From an uncultured Bacilli bacterium (GTDB lineage Bacteria; Bacillota_I; Bacilli_A; RF39; UBA660): 54,694 nucleotides of DNA. Of this stretch, positions 36,408 to 43,993 are shown in pieces. Made by a program: the position numbers and the translations under genes. Positions within the stretch are counted from its first letter, which is position 1. Each line of letters starts with the position of its first letter. The notes beneath the pieces are model-generated. The model did no database searches. It saw nothing but the letters and a program-made list of their open reading frames with translations, and had not been told where the DNA came from. The stretch covers positions 1 through 54,694 of the forward strand of contig CALVSQ010000003.1 in assembly GCA_944359085.1 (NCBI GenBank). Reading direction: 5' to 3'.

Positions 36408-37733
36408 ATGTACGAAGAAAGAAGAAATACATTTAGTGTAAGAGACATTGTATTACAATTGTTAATGGTTATATTGTTTACTTTAATCATGATTTGGTTA
36501 TTCCCAACAAAAAGTTATTTAAAAGATAATTTTGTAGGAAAAGAAGAATTACAAAGTGAAATAAGTGAACAATTACAATCAATTTATGGTAGATTATTTG
36601 CTGATAATATTGAAAGTATGCGTGATGCAGCTCAAGGATATTTCACAAATTCTAGATTGCCACAAAAAATTGGTGATTCTGTTACTTTAACTTTAGGAGA
36701 AATGCTAGATAAAAAATTAGTATTATCATTTAAAGATAGTAACAACGAAACATGTGATATTAATAAATCATATGTCAAAGTTACTAAAATGAATGATGAA
36801 TATCAAATGAAAGTTCAATTATCATGTTCAGATTATGAAGATTATATCATAGTTTATATGGGATGTTATGATTATTGTGATTCTGATTTATGTATTAAAG
36901 ATGAAACACCTACAACTCCATCTAAACCTGATAAACCAACAAATCCAGATCCAGAAACTCCAGTTGTAAACAAAAAATATGAATATGAATATCGTTTAGA
37001 TGTTCAAAATACTTATTCTAATTGGGGTCCATGGTCAGCATGGTCAAAAAATAAAGTTTCAGCTAATAATTTAAGACAAGTTGAAATTAAGACTGAAGAA
37101 GAGATAACTGGTTATAGAACTGAAACTTATATTGATTATGAAACAGTAATTGAATATCAAACAAAAACTACTCAAGTTCAAACTGGTACTAGACCTGTTC
37201 CAAATGGTACATATGTTGTTGATTCTAGACCAGCAACTCCTAGTACTTCAGGTGGTGGATATGGAAGTTGGGTATATCAAGGATATATAACTTCTAAATC
37301 AGCTTTATCAAGTAGTAATACTGTAAGATATGATTATGTTAGTCATAAAACAACTGTTGATTGTTCTAATGTTTGTCAAAATGTTACAGTTTATACATAT
37401 AAAAAATATACAAGATCATATAATAGTGGTTCTACAACATATTCTTGTCCATCTGGATACTCATTAGAAGGTACAAATTGTGTTAAAAGAGAAACAAAAT
37501 ATACTTATGAACCTATTTATGAAACAGTAACTACTACAGTTCCAGTTGAAGTAAAAAAACCAGTAGAAAAAACAAGACAAGTTCCAATTAAAGAAAATGT
37601 TAAATATTATAGATATAGAACTCGTAAACAATTGACTGTTGCAGGTACTTATTATAAATGGAGTAGAAGTAAAAACGATAAAAACTTATTAGATCAAGGT
37701 TACTATTTAACAGGAAACAAAAGAGAAGTGTAA
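36408..37733 (+). CDS. Membrane-anchored extracytoplasmic protein with Trp-rich motif
   Basis: 441 residues. One membrane helix near the N-terminus (DIVLQLLMVILFTLIMIWLF) is followed by an outside part: a helical segment (~45-100), a Cys-containing domain, and a Pro/Thr linker (TPTTPSKPDKPTNPDPETP). A long beta-rich, Tyr/Thr/Val-rich region then carries NWGPWSAWSKN, which resembles the W-x-x-W of thrombospondin type 1 repeats, plus two Cys pairs. I recognise no family. GAGGGGGAA stands before ATG 36408. Its leader is a duplicate of the one before the J-domain-like gene at 39444, so the two are probably co-regulated. The stop lies in a terminator loop. Confidence 0.75.
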   Translation: MYEERRNTFSVRDIVLQLLMVILFTLIMIWLFPTKSYLKDNFVGKEELQSEISEQLQSIYGRLFADNIESMRDAAQGYFTNSRLPQKIGDSVTLTLGEMLDKKLVLSFKDSNNETCDINKSYVKVTKMNDEYQMKVQLSCSDYEDYIIVYMGCYDYCDSDLCIKDETPTTPSKPDKPTNPDPETPVVNKKYEYEYRLDVQNTYSNWGPWSAWSKNKVSANNLRQVEIKTEEEITGYRTETYIDYETVIEYQTKTTQVQTGTRPVPNGTYVVDSRPATPSTSGGGYGSWVYQGYITSKSALSSSNTVRYDYVSHKTTVDCSNVCQNVTVYTYKKYTRSYNSGSTTYSCPSGYSLEGTNCVKRETKYTYEPIYETVTTTVPVEVKKPVEKTRQVPIKENVKYYRYRTRKQLTVAGTYYKWSRSKNDKNLLDQGYYLTGNKREV

Positions 37734-37748
37734 ACTTACTTCTTTTTT
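37724..37748 (+). terminator. Terminator with stop codon in loop
   Basis: AGAAGT (37724-37729) pairs with ACTTCT (37738-37743), and T residues follow. TAA (37731-37733) lies in the loop. Confidence 0.55.
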
Positions 37749-37750
37749 GT

Positions 37751-37779
37751 TTGACTTTTAATAATGTTTATGCTAAAAT
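37751..37779 (+). promoter_or_regulatory. Promoter of the unknown gene at 37815
   Basis: TTGACT (37751-37756), 17 bp, TAAAAT (37774-37779), TG at 37771-37772. Confidence 0.7.
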
Positions 37780-37814
37780 TAAAGAGAATAGAGGAGAGTC
37801 GAGGTGGATAAGAA

Positions 37815-38234
37815 ATGAAAGATAATTATCTATTTGAATATGTTAATGAAAATGAATTTAGGAAATATGAAAGATCATTAAAAAAATATAATATGTTAGC
37901 ATATAAAAAATTGTATTTTTCATATTATCCATCATTTAAAGAAGGCAACTTTTTAGGAGAAATTGTTTCAACTAATGAACAAAATAACTCTAAAAATTAT
38001 GAATTAAAATTACCAACAGATATTATGTTTTCAAAAGTACATGGTGATATAAAATTACATTATACAGTTTATTTTAATGAAAAAATAGTAATGTTAGATA
38101 AAATAACACCAAAAGGAATTTTAGGGGAAGGACATCAATCAGAATTGACAACATATAAAGGTGTTATGGTATCTAAAGAAAATCAAGAAAAAGACATGTT
38201 TAAAATAAATTTATTAAAAATGTTACAAAAATAA
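37815..38234 (+). CDS. Unknown small protein
   Basis: 139 residues, basic N-terminal third (FRKYERSLKKYNMLAYKKLYF) and a beta-rich remainder (FLGEIVSTNEQ, IKLHYTVYFNEKIVMLDKITPKGIL). No membrane helix or catalytic motif is visible, and I do not recognise the family. GAGGTGG at 37801-37807 gives a well-spaced start. Own promoter and terminator frame it as a single-gene unit. The gene at 38574 has a faintly similar layout (mixed beta with TPKGIL- or TSKKY-like segments), but not enough to call them paralogues. Confidence 0.7.
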   Translation: MKDNYLFEYVNENEFRKYERSLKKYNMLAYKKLYFSYYPSFKEGNFLGEIVSTNEQNNSKNYELKLPTDIMFSKVHGDIKLHYTVYFNEKIVMLDKITPKGILGEGHQSELTTYKGVMVSKENQEKDMFKINLLKMLQK

Positions 38235-38236
38235 AC

Positions 38237-38266
38237 ACTAGATGATAGATACATCTAGTATTTTTG
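38237..38266 (+). terminator. Terminator after the unknown gene at 37815
   Basis: ACTAGATG (38237-38244) pairs with CATCTAGT (38252-38259), followed by ATTTTTG. Confidence 0.75.
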
Positions 38267-38431
38267 TACAAAAAAACAACCAATAAAGGTTGATATTTAT
38301 GCTTATTGATTATAAAGAAACAAATACAACAACCATTAAGTATATAATTTATAGGTAATAATAACTACTAGCTATTTACACTACTATTTTAATAAAATAC
38401 ATCAAAAAAATGATAGATTTAGCATATTTTG

Positions 38432-38440
38432 TGTTATAAT
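38432..38440 (+). promoter_or_regulatory. Extended -10 promoter
   Basis: TG (38432-38433) and TATAAT (38435-38440). Transcription from here would give a leader of about 130 nt before ATG 38574. Confidence 0.55.
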
Positions 38441-38478
38441 AACTATACCCAAAAAGAGAAGTTTTGAATTATGTATAG

Positions 38479-38574
38479 ATGTTAAAATATGCTGTTGCAA
38501 GAAAAAGTGTTTGTGCAAGAAGTTTATTAAAAATTTATATTTATTGTTTTTATAAAAAAAGGAGGAAATTTTAA
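38479..38574 (+). CDS. Possible 31-residue basic leader peptide
   Basis: A short frame from ATG 38479 encodes MLKYAVARKSVCARSLLKIY and a tail rich in Lys/Arg. Its TAA shares its last A with ATG 38574 of the next gene (TAATG), a common coupling arrangement. No good ribosome binding site precedes it, and AT-rich DNA gives such frames by chance. It could be a regulatory leader peptide or nothing. Confidence 0.25.
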   Translation: MLKYAVARKSVCARSLLKIYIYCFYKKRRKF

Positions 38575-38903
38575 TGTTTGGATTGATTAGTACAAAAAAT
38601 TTATATGTTGTAAAATTAGATTTAGTAACTGATTATAGACAATTGAATCATTTTGAAGGCAAATATAGATTAGCGGGGAATCCAAGATTCGCTTTAGCTA
38701 AAAAAATTGATTTTAATTATATAGATATTTTTACTGGAACAAAATATTCAGATTTAGTTTTTCCAGGAGAAGAAATTGTTATCCAATCTAGAGCGATACT
38801 AACATCAAAAAAATATATTACAAAAAAAGTAGCAAATATTATATTACAAGAAATTAGGCATGATTATTTAGATGATAAAAAATTAATAAAAGAATATAAA
38901 TAA
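38574..38903 (+). CDS. Unknown small protein
   Basis: 109 residues, Lys-rich, mostly beta-like in the first 70 (LYVVKLDLVTDYRQL, IDFNYIDIFTGTKYSDLVFPGEEIVI) and helical at the end. No membrane helix, Cys cluster or catalytic motif is visible, and the family is not recognised. An excellent AAGGAGG lies about 9 nt before ATG 38574, so it is certainly translated. It is followed by a long 17-bp-stem terminator shared with the convergent tRNA genes. Confidence 0.75.
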   Translation: MFGLISTKNLYVVKLDLVTDYRQLNHFEGKYRLAGNPRFALAKKIDFNYIDIFTGTKYSDLVFPGEEIVIQSRAILTSKKYITKKVANIILQEIRHDYLDDKKLIKEYK

Positions 38904-38925
38904 AATATAGTAATTTATATGATAA

Positions 38926-38976
38926 AAAAATAGTTAAAAATTTAATTCCAAATGATTTAAATTTTTAACTATTTTT
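38926..38976. terminator. Strong bidirectional terminator
   Basis: A perfect 17-bp stem (38929-38945 with 38957-38973) is flanked by A and T runs on both sides. It serves the gene ending at 38903 on the plus strand and the tRNA pair reading from the right on the minus strand. Confidence 0.8.
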
Positions 38977-39063
38977 AAATTTAATAACGACAAAACTATT
39001 AATAAAAGTTTATAAAGTCTTTATATTATAACACTATTTTTATAGTTTTATAATTTATCCTAT

Positions 39064-39148
39064 TGGTGCGGATGAAGGGACTTGAACCCCCATGCCATAA
39101 GGCGCTAGATCCTAAGTCTAGTGCGTCTGCCAATTTCGCCACATCCGC
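39064..39148 (-). tRNA. tRNA-Leu (UAG)
   Basis: 85-nt class II tRNA on the minus strand. The acceptor stem pairs GCGGATG with CATCCGC, the anticodon stem CTAGA with TCTAG, and loop CTTAGGA gives anticodon UAG. A long variable arm is present, with T arm GGGGGTTCAAGTCCCTT and encoded CCA. Confidence 0.93.
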
Positions 39149-39154
39149 ATAAAG

Positions 39155-39231
39155 TGGTGGACCCTGTAGGACTCGAACCTACGACCGCCCGGTTATGAGC
39201 CGGATGCTCTAACCAACTGAGCTAAGGGTCC
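39155..39231 (-). tRNA. tRNA with CAU anticodon, probably tRNA-Ile2 (lysidine type)
   Basis: 77-nt cloverleaf on the minus strand with acceptor GGACCCT/AGGGTCC, anticodon loop CTCATAA (CAU), T arm GTAGGTTCGAGTCCTAC and encoded CCA. It resembles the Bacillus tRNA-Ile2 whose C34 is changed to lysidine to read AUA. The window's other CAU tRNA (4552) is the elongator Met type. A Met identity cannot be fully excluded. Six nt separate it from tRNA-Leu, so both share one transcript. Confidence 0.85.
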
Positions 39232-39253
39232 ATGTACCAACTGATACTTCAAT

Positions 39254-39282
39254 ATAATAACATATTTATATATAATATGCAA
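39254..39282 (-). promoter_or_regulatory. Promoter of the tRNA-Ile2/tRNA-Leu pair
   Basis: On the minus strand TTGCAT (39282-39277), 17 bp, TATTAT (39259-39254), with TG one base before the -10. Confidence 0.65.
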
Positions 39283-39316
39283 TATATTTTTAAAAATTTT
39301 TAATTTTTTTTAAAAT

Positions 39317-39344
39317 TTGACAAAATTAAAAAAAATGTTATAAT
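39317..39344 (+). promoter_or_regulatory. Promoter P1 of the duplicated leader, copy 2
   Basis: TTGACA (39317-39322), 16 bp, TATAAT (39339-39344), TG at 39336-39337. Same spacing as copy 1. Confidence 0.7.
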
Positions 39345-39365
39345 ATATGGCAACAACTGAGGAAA

Positions 39366-39384
39366 ATTAGAAATTTTATCTAAT
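39366..39384 (+). repeat. Inverted repeat between the tandem promoters, copy 2
   Basis: ATTAGA (39366-39371) and TCTAAT (39379-39384), abutting the -35 of P2 exactly as in copy 1. Confidence 0.55.
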
Positions 39385-39413
39385 TTGACAAACATATTTG
39401 TTTGTGGTAGTAT
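39385..39413 (+). promoter_or_regulatory. Promoter P2 of the duplicated leader, copy 2
   Basis: TTGACA (39385-39390), 17 bp, TAGTAT (39408-39413) with TG at 39405-39406. A conserved AGAGGGGGAATTTAT follows before the ATG, as in copy 1. Confidence 0.7.
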
Positions 39414-39443
39414 ATATGCCATAAAAAAAGAGGGGGAATTTAT

Positions 39444-40595
39444 ATGGAAAAAAATTATTATGAATTATTAGGCGTTTCAAAAGAAGCATCAACAGAAGAA
39501 ATATGCGATGCATTTATGAAATTATCTAAAGAAAAATATCCTGATGGTTTCGGTGAAACTGATCAAGCAAAAAAAGAAGAATTTGGATTTGTATACGATG
39601 CATTCAAAACATTAACTGATGAAGAAACAAGAGCTGAATATGATAAAACATTAGAAAAAAGTGTTGTTAAAAATTTAAAAGTTAATGAAAATGCTAAAGA
39701 AAGACTAAAAAACGAAAATGTTAAACTTGTTGCTATGTTGACAACTGGTGTATTAGTTGCTACTTTTCTTGGAAACTTATTTGGTAATGCTGTAAGTAAT
39801 TGGTTTGGTAATAAAAATTCGAACAATTCTGAAGTTAATAATTCTACTTCAGTTGTTAGTGAAGTTGATAATACTGAACCAATCGTAGATGAAAAATTAT
39901 TAACAGCTGAAAATTTTGAAGAAAAAGTTCAAGAAATTTTAACTGATAATCAATCGAAAGGTTTAAATATAGATCCAACATTTATTAGATCTGCCTTATT
40001 TATTACTAATATTGACTATTTAGATCAAGAAGATATTAAAAAATTATATGGTAATACAGATTTAAATATGATTGAAGAAATTCAAAATATGTATAATTAT
40101 ACTTCTGCTGTAGGTACTCATAATAACAATGTTGCATTAGGTCAAGAAGAAGGTCAATATATTGCTTTATCAGACTTAGCTTATGATGAGCAAGATAAAC
40201 TTATCTTAAGAGAATTAGATCAAGAATTTGTTGATTTAGTAAATGATTTAAAAAATCAAAGTATGACTGATGAACAATTTCAAGCTTCATTTAAATATAT
40301 TACTGAATTTTATACAGGAAAAAGTCCATTAGTTACTGATGGTGTAGAATATGATAATTATTCTTTAACATCAGGTGCTGGTTTATTATCTGAACAATAT
40401 TGGCCAATGTTTTCTGTAAATTATGCTAGTAGTAAATTCATTACTAAAGAAAATATGATTGACATTAAAACTTTATCTGAAGGAACAGAAGAACAACCTG
40501 CAGTTATTAATGGTTCTAAATATTTAGGGGCTATTATCAATCATGAATCATTAGCTTGTTTAGAAGAAGAAAAAACTTTAACAAAAACGCAATAA
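39444..40595 (+). CDS. Membrane protein with degenerate J-domain
   Basis: 383 residues. The first ~70 form a J-domain (NYYELLGVSKEASTEEICDAF...FVYDAFKTLTDEETRAEYDK), but the loop that should read HPD is KYPDG: the His needed to stimulate DnaK is missing. One membrane helix follows (~95-115, VAMLTTGVLVATFLGNLFG), then an acidic, Ser/Asn-rich linker and a ~230-residue domain that I do not recognise. With the J-like domain inside, the C-terminal part would lie outside. The leader duplicates that of the gene at 36408, implying shared control. The TAA stop lies in the loop of its terminator. Confidence 0.82.
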   Translation: MEKNYYELLGVSKEASTEEICDAFMKLSKEKYPDGFGETDQAKKEEFGFVYDAFKTLTDEETRAEYDKTLEKSVVKNLKVNENAKERLKNENVKLVAMLTTGVLVATFLGNLFGNAVSNWFGNKNSNNSEVNNSTSVVSEVDNTEPIVDEKLLTAENFEEKVQEILTDNQSKGLNIDPTFIRSALFITNIDYLDQEDIKKLYGNTDLNMIEEIQNMYNYTSAVGTHNNNVALGQEEGQYIALSDLAYDEQDKLILRELDQEFVDLVNDLKNQSMTDEQFQASFKYITEFYTGKSPLVTDGVEYDNYSLTSGAGLLSEQYWPMFSVNYASSKFITKENMIDIKTLSEGTEEQPAVINGSKYLGAIINHESLACLEEEKTLTKTQ

Positions 40596-40604
40596 TGCGT
40601 TTTT
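40583..40604 (+). terminator. Terminator with stop codon in loop
   Basis: AAAAACGCA (40583-40591) pairs with TGCGTTTTT (40596-40604). The 4-nt loop contains the TAA stop 40593-40595. Confidence 0.85.
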
Positions 40605-40626
40605 TGTTTTATTTTATACCTTATTA

Positions 40627-40635
40627 TGATATAAT
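40627..40635 (+). promoter_or_regulatory. cysS: Extended -10 promoter of cysS
   Basis: TG (40627-40628) and TATAAT (40630-40635). No clear -35 box is seen. Confidence 0.6.
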
Positions 40636-40653
40636 AGTAACAGGTGATTAAAT

Positions 40654-42045
40654 ATGAAATTATATAATACTTTAAACAAAAAAATAGAAGAATTTAAACC
40701 ATATAATGAAAATATGGTAAATATGTATACTTGTGGTCCTACAGTTTATCATTATGCACATATTGGAAATTTAAGAACTTACATATTTGAAGATATTTTA
40801 GAAAAAGGATTAGAATATGTTGGTTATAATGTAAAAAGATGTATGAATATTACTGATGTTGGCCATATGTCTAGTGATGCTGATACAGGTGAAGATAAAA
40901 TGATTAAAGGTGCTCAAAGAGAACATAAAACAGTATATGAAATAGCTGATTTTTATACTAAAGCTTTTTTTGAGGATTGTGATAAATTAAATATCAGAAA
41001 ACCTAAAATTGTTGAAAAAGCATCAGATCATATAGATGTTTATATTAAAATGATTACGAAATTATTGGCTGATGGCTATGCATATATATCAAATGGAAAT
41101 GTTTATTTTGATATTTCTAAAGCCAAAGATTATTATAAATTATCTGGTAAAAATCCAGACGAATTATTGATTGGTGCAAGAGATGATGTTGAGGAAGATA
41201 TACATAAAAAAAATCCTTATGATTTTGGATTGTGGTTTACAATTAGTAAATTTGAAAATCAAGCCATGAAATGGGATAGTCCATGGGGTGTAGGTTATCC
41301 AGGTTGGCATATTGAATGTTCAGGTCTATCAATTAATTATTTAGGTGAATTTTTAGATATTCATTGTGGTGGTGTAGATAATATATTTCCACATCATACT
41401 AATGAAATAGCCCAATCAGAAGCTTATCTAGGCCATAAATGGTGTAATTATTGGTTACATGGTGAACATTTAAATGATGTTACAGGCAAAATGAGTAAAT
41501 CTAAAGGAGAATTTTTAACTGTTTCATTATTGGAAAGTAAAGGTTATAATCCTTTAGCATATAGATTTTTCTGTCTTCAATCACATTATCGTAATCAATT
41601 AGTATTTACTTATGATGCATTAGATAAAGCTACTAGTACTTATAATAAATTATTAAATAAAATTAAAAATATTAAAGATGATGGAAATGTTGATAATGAT
41701 ATAGTAAAAAAATATCAAGACAAATTTAAAGATGCAATAAGTAATGATTTGAATACTTCTTTAATGTTAACTTGTTTATATGATATATTAAAAGAAGATA
41801 CAACAGATAAAACTAAATTAGAAATAATTAAAGATTATGATAAAGTTTTATCATTAAATTTATTAAATAATGAAAAAAAATTAGATGAAGAATTAATAAA
41901 ATATATTAATGAAAAATTAGAAGAAAGAAAGTTAGCTAAACAGAATAAAGATTATGAAAAAGCTGATAATATAAGAAAAGAATTAGAAAGTAAAAATATT
42001 AAAATAAAAGATACCAGAGAAGGTACAATATACGAGGTGATTTAA
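40654..42045 (+). CDS. cysS: Cysteinyl-tRNA synthetase
   Basis: Class I synthetase charging tRNA-Cys. The 463 residues show the zinc Cys in YTCGPTVY, the HIGH-like motif HIGN in YAHIGNLRTY, further zinc ligands in GWHIECSGLS and FPHHTNEIAQSEA, and KMSKS in GKMSKSKGEFLT. AGGTGA precedes ATG 40654. Its TAA shares an A with the ATG of the next gene, a YugP-like protease, so translation is coupled. It probably forms an operon through truB. Confidence 0.97.
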   Translation: MKLYNTLNKKIEEFKPYNENMVNMYTCGPTVYHYAHIGNLRTYIFEDILEKGLEYVGYNVKRCMNITDVGHMSSDADTGEDKMIKGAQREHKTVYEIADFYTKAFFEDCDKLNIRKPKIVEKASDHIDVYIKMITKLLADGYAYISNGNVYFDISKAKDYYKLSGKNPDELLIGARDDVEEDIHKKNPYDFGLWFTISKFENQAMKWDSPWGVGYPGWHIECSGLSINYLGEFLDIHCGGVDNIFPHHTNEIAQSEAYLGHKWCNYWLHGEHLNDVTGKMSKSKGEFLTVSLLESKGYNPLAYRFFCLQSHYRNQLVFTYDALDKATSTYNKLLNKIKNIKDDGNVDNDIVKKYQDKFKDAISNDLNTSLMLTCLYDILKEDTTDKTKLEIIKDYDKVLSLNLLNNEKKLDEELIKYINEKLEERKLAKQNKDYEKADNIRKELESKNIKIKDTREGTIYEVI

Positions 42046-42722
42046 TGGATTTATTCATATATTACGGATTAGGATTATTAGGTTTAATAATTGTATTATG
42101 GGCACAATTTAATGTGACAGGTAATTATAAAAAATATAGAGGATATAAAGTAAAATCTAATTTAACTGGTCAAGAAGTGGCTAGAAAAATATTAGACGCA
42201 AATGGCTTAAAAGATGTTTATGTAGTTGAAACTAAAGGTGAATTAACAGATCATTATGATCCTTCTAGAAAAGTTGTTAGATTATCTAGTGCAATTTTCC
42301 ATGAAGAATCTATTTCTTCCGTTGGTGTTGCTGCTCATGAATGTGGTCATGCTATTCAAGATAAAGAAGGATATACTTTTATGAGAATTAGATCTGCTTT
42401 AGTGCCTTTTGTAAATTTAATTTCATATCTAGGTTATTTTGGATTAATTATATCTATATTTGCAGGGTTAACTGGTTATTTAAAAATAAGTATCTTAATT
42501 TTAGGTGTCACTATTTTATTCCAATTAGTTACATTACCAGTTGAATTTGATGCTTCTAAGCGAGCAAAAGAACAATTAATTTCTTTAGGTTTAATTGACG
42601 ATAATGAGCATGAACAAGTAAGCAAAGTCTTATTTGCCGCTGCTATGACATATGTAGCAGGGTTAATTTCTAACTTACTACAATTATTAAGATTAGTTTT
42701 AATATTAAATGATCGAGACTAG
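42045..42722 (+). CDS. Zinc-dependent membrane protease, YugP family
   Basis: 225 residues with an N-terminal membrane helix, the zinc motif VAAHECGHAIQ (HExxH-like, HECGH, at ~98-102) and two to three further helices, matching the putative neutral zinc metallopeptidase family (PF04298). The third ligand region FDASKRAKEQLI is present. Relatives are thought to act on membrane proteins; the substrate is not known. It overlaps cysS by 1 bp and truB by 14 bp, so it is a middle gene of that operon. Confidence 0.9.
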   Translation: MDLFIYYGLGLLGLIIVLWAQFNVTGNYKKYRGYKVKSNLTGQEVARKILDANGLKDVYVVETKGELTDHYDPSRKVVRLSSAIFHEESISSVGVAAHECGHAIQDKEGYTFMRIRSALVPFVNLISYLGYFGLIISIFAGLTGYLKISILILGVTILFQLVTLPVEFDASKRAKEQLISLGLIDDNEHEQVSKVLFAAAMTYVAGLISNLLQLLRLVLILNDRD

Positions 42723-43569
42723 TGGATTATTAGTTGTTAATAAATCAAAAGATGTAACAAGTAGAGATGTAGTTAATGAAGTATCAAAAATATTTAAAAC
42801 TAAAAAAATAGGTCATACTGGAACATTAGATCCTATTGCTACTGGTGTTTTAGTTTTAACTATCAATAAAGCTACTAAATTAAGTGAAATAATAACTAGT
42901 GAAGAAAAAGTTTATCAAGCAGAAGTTGTTTTAGGTATAAAAACAGATACTTTAGATATAACTGGAAATGTTTTAGAAGAATATAATACAAACTATAAAA
43001 AAGAAGAAATTGTTAAAGTATTAAATTCTTTTATTGGATCATATAATCAAGAAGTACCTATTTATTCTGCTGTTAAAATAAATGGTAAAAAATTATATGA
43101 ATACGCTAGAAATAATGAAGAAGTTACTTTACCTAAAAGAATGGTGACTATTAAAGAAATTAAATTAGATGAATTAAATTATATTGATAACAAAACAGTA
43201 TTTAAATTTACTTGTAAAGTGAGTAAAGGAACTTATATTAGAAGTTTAATTAATGATATTGCAACCAAATTAAATACTATTGGAACAATGAAAAATTTAA
43301 TAAGAATAGAACAAGGTAATTTTAACATTAAAAATTCTTATACTTTAGAAGATATTAAAAATAATAACTATAAAATAATACTAATTAAAGAAGCTTTAAA
43401 AGATTATTTTACTGTAAAAGTAGATGATAAATTAAAATTTAAAGTTATGAATGGTCAAATATTAGATAATATTTATAATCAAGAATATGTATTATTTATC
43501 GATGATGATGTAATTGGACTATATAAAGAAGAAGGAAATAAATTAAAACCTTATAAAATGTTTATTTAA
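42709..43569 (+). CDS. truB: tRNA pseudouridine-55 synthase
   Basis: Makes pseudouridine at position 55 in the T loop of most tRNAs. The 286 residues begin GLLVVNKSKDVTSRDVV and contain the catalytic motif GHTGTLDPIATGVLVL (Asp ~41), YSAVKINGKKLYEYAR and SKGTYIRSLINDI. There is no good ribosome binding site before ATG 42709, and the gene overlaps the protease gene by 14 bp, so its translation likely depends on upstream ribosomes. rpsO follows, as in the conserved truB-rpsO-pnp order of many bacteria, although the ribF gene is absent. Confidence 0.95.
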   Translation: MIETSGLLVVNKSKDVTSRDVVNEVSKIFKTKKIGHTGTLDPIATGVLVLTINKATKLSEIITSEEKVYQAEVVLGIKTDTLDITGNVLEEYNTNYKKEEIVKVLNSFIGSYNQEVPIYSAVKINGKKLYEYARNNEEVTLPKRMVTIKEIKLDELNYIDNKTVFKFTCKVSKGTYIRSLINDIATKLNTIGTMKNLIRIEQGNFNIKNSYTLEDIKNNNYKIILIKEALKDYFTVKVDDKLKFKVMNGQILDNIYNQEYVLFIDDDVIGLYKEEGNKLKPYKMFI

Positions 43570-43572
43570 CTC

Positions 43573-43601
43573 TTTACTTTTTATTAAATATAGTGTATTA
43601 T
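43573..43601 (+). promoter_or_regulatory. rpsO: rpsO promoter
   Basis: TTTACT (43573-43578), 17 bp, TATTAT (43596-43601), TG shifted by one base. Confidence 0.55.
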
Positions 43602-43607
43602 TAAATA

Positions 43608-43686
43608 GTACTTATTTCTAGGAATTAAATCTTCTCCGGTTTATTTCTTGGATTTGAGCAAATATATAAGAAAGGAGATTTATAAA
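43608..43686 (+). promoter_or_regulatory. Structured rpsO leader, candidate S15 autoregulatory element
   Basis: The ~80-nt leader can form a wobble-rich stem (CTAGGAA 43618-43624 with TTCTTGG 43645-43651). A loop segment TCTCC (43633-43637) can pair with GGAGA of the ribosome binding site (43674-43678), giving a pseudoknot-like way to hide the start. Ribosomal protein S15 controls its own mRNA in several bacteria by such folds. Pairing is seen; regulation is inferred. Confidence 0.4.
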
Positions 43687-43956
43687 ATGGCTTTAACAAA
43701 AGAAAGAAAAGCAGAATTAGTTAAGAAATTTGGTAAAAATGAACAAGATACTGGTAGTATTGAAGTTCAAATTGCTATCTTAACTGATGAAATAAACACT
43801 TTAACTGAACATTTAAAAGAACACGATCATGATTTCCATTCAAGACGTGGTTTACTTAAAAAAGTAGGTCAAAGAAGAAGTTTATTAAATTACTTATTGA
43901 AACATGATGTAACAAGATACAGAAAAGTAATTAAAGAATTAAATTTAAGAAAGTAG
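43687..43956 (+). CDS. rpsO: 30S ribosomal protein S15
   Basis: Primary 16S rRNA-binding protein of the small subunit platform; also bridges to 23S rRNA. The 89 residues match S15 throughout: [53 protein letters not shown] and LLNYL. ATG 43687 has AAAGGAG at 43671-43677; an upstream in-frame ATG at 43648 lies in the leader and is rejected. A short terminator overlaps the TAG stop. Confidence 0.97.
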   Translation: MALTKERKAELVKKFGKNEQDTGSIEVQIAILTDEINTLTEHLKEHDHDFHSRRGLLKKVGQRRSLLNYLLKHDVTRYRKVIKELNLRK

Positions 43957-43980
43957 GCACTCTTTTTAAGTGCCTTTTTT
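43955..43980 (+). terminator. Terminator between rpsO and pnp
   Basis: AGGCACT (43955-43961) pairs with AGTGCCT (43969-43975) and T residues follow. The stem starts inside the rpsO TAG stop (43954-43956). pnp has no clear promoter of its own, so partial read-through is likely. Confidence 0.75.
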
Positions 43981-43993
43981 ATTAGGAGGAATT

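Larger units (their letters stand above)
38235..38573. other. Long AT-rich intergenic region
   Basis: 339 bp holding three recognisable things: the terminator at 38237-38266, an extended -10 element at 38432-38440, and a possible 31-codon basic reading frame (38479-38574) leading into the next gene. The 160 bp from 38270 to 38430 show only AT-rich sequence without ORF or strong hairpin. Confidence 0.6.

Noticed and set aside
38270..38430. Riboswitch or other structured leader in the long gap.
   Set aside because: Only AT-rich sequence without a stable stem or known motif was seen.
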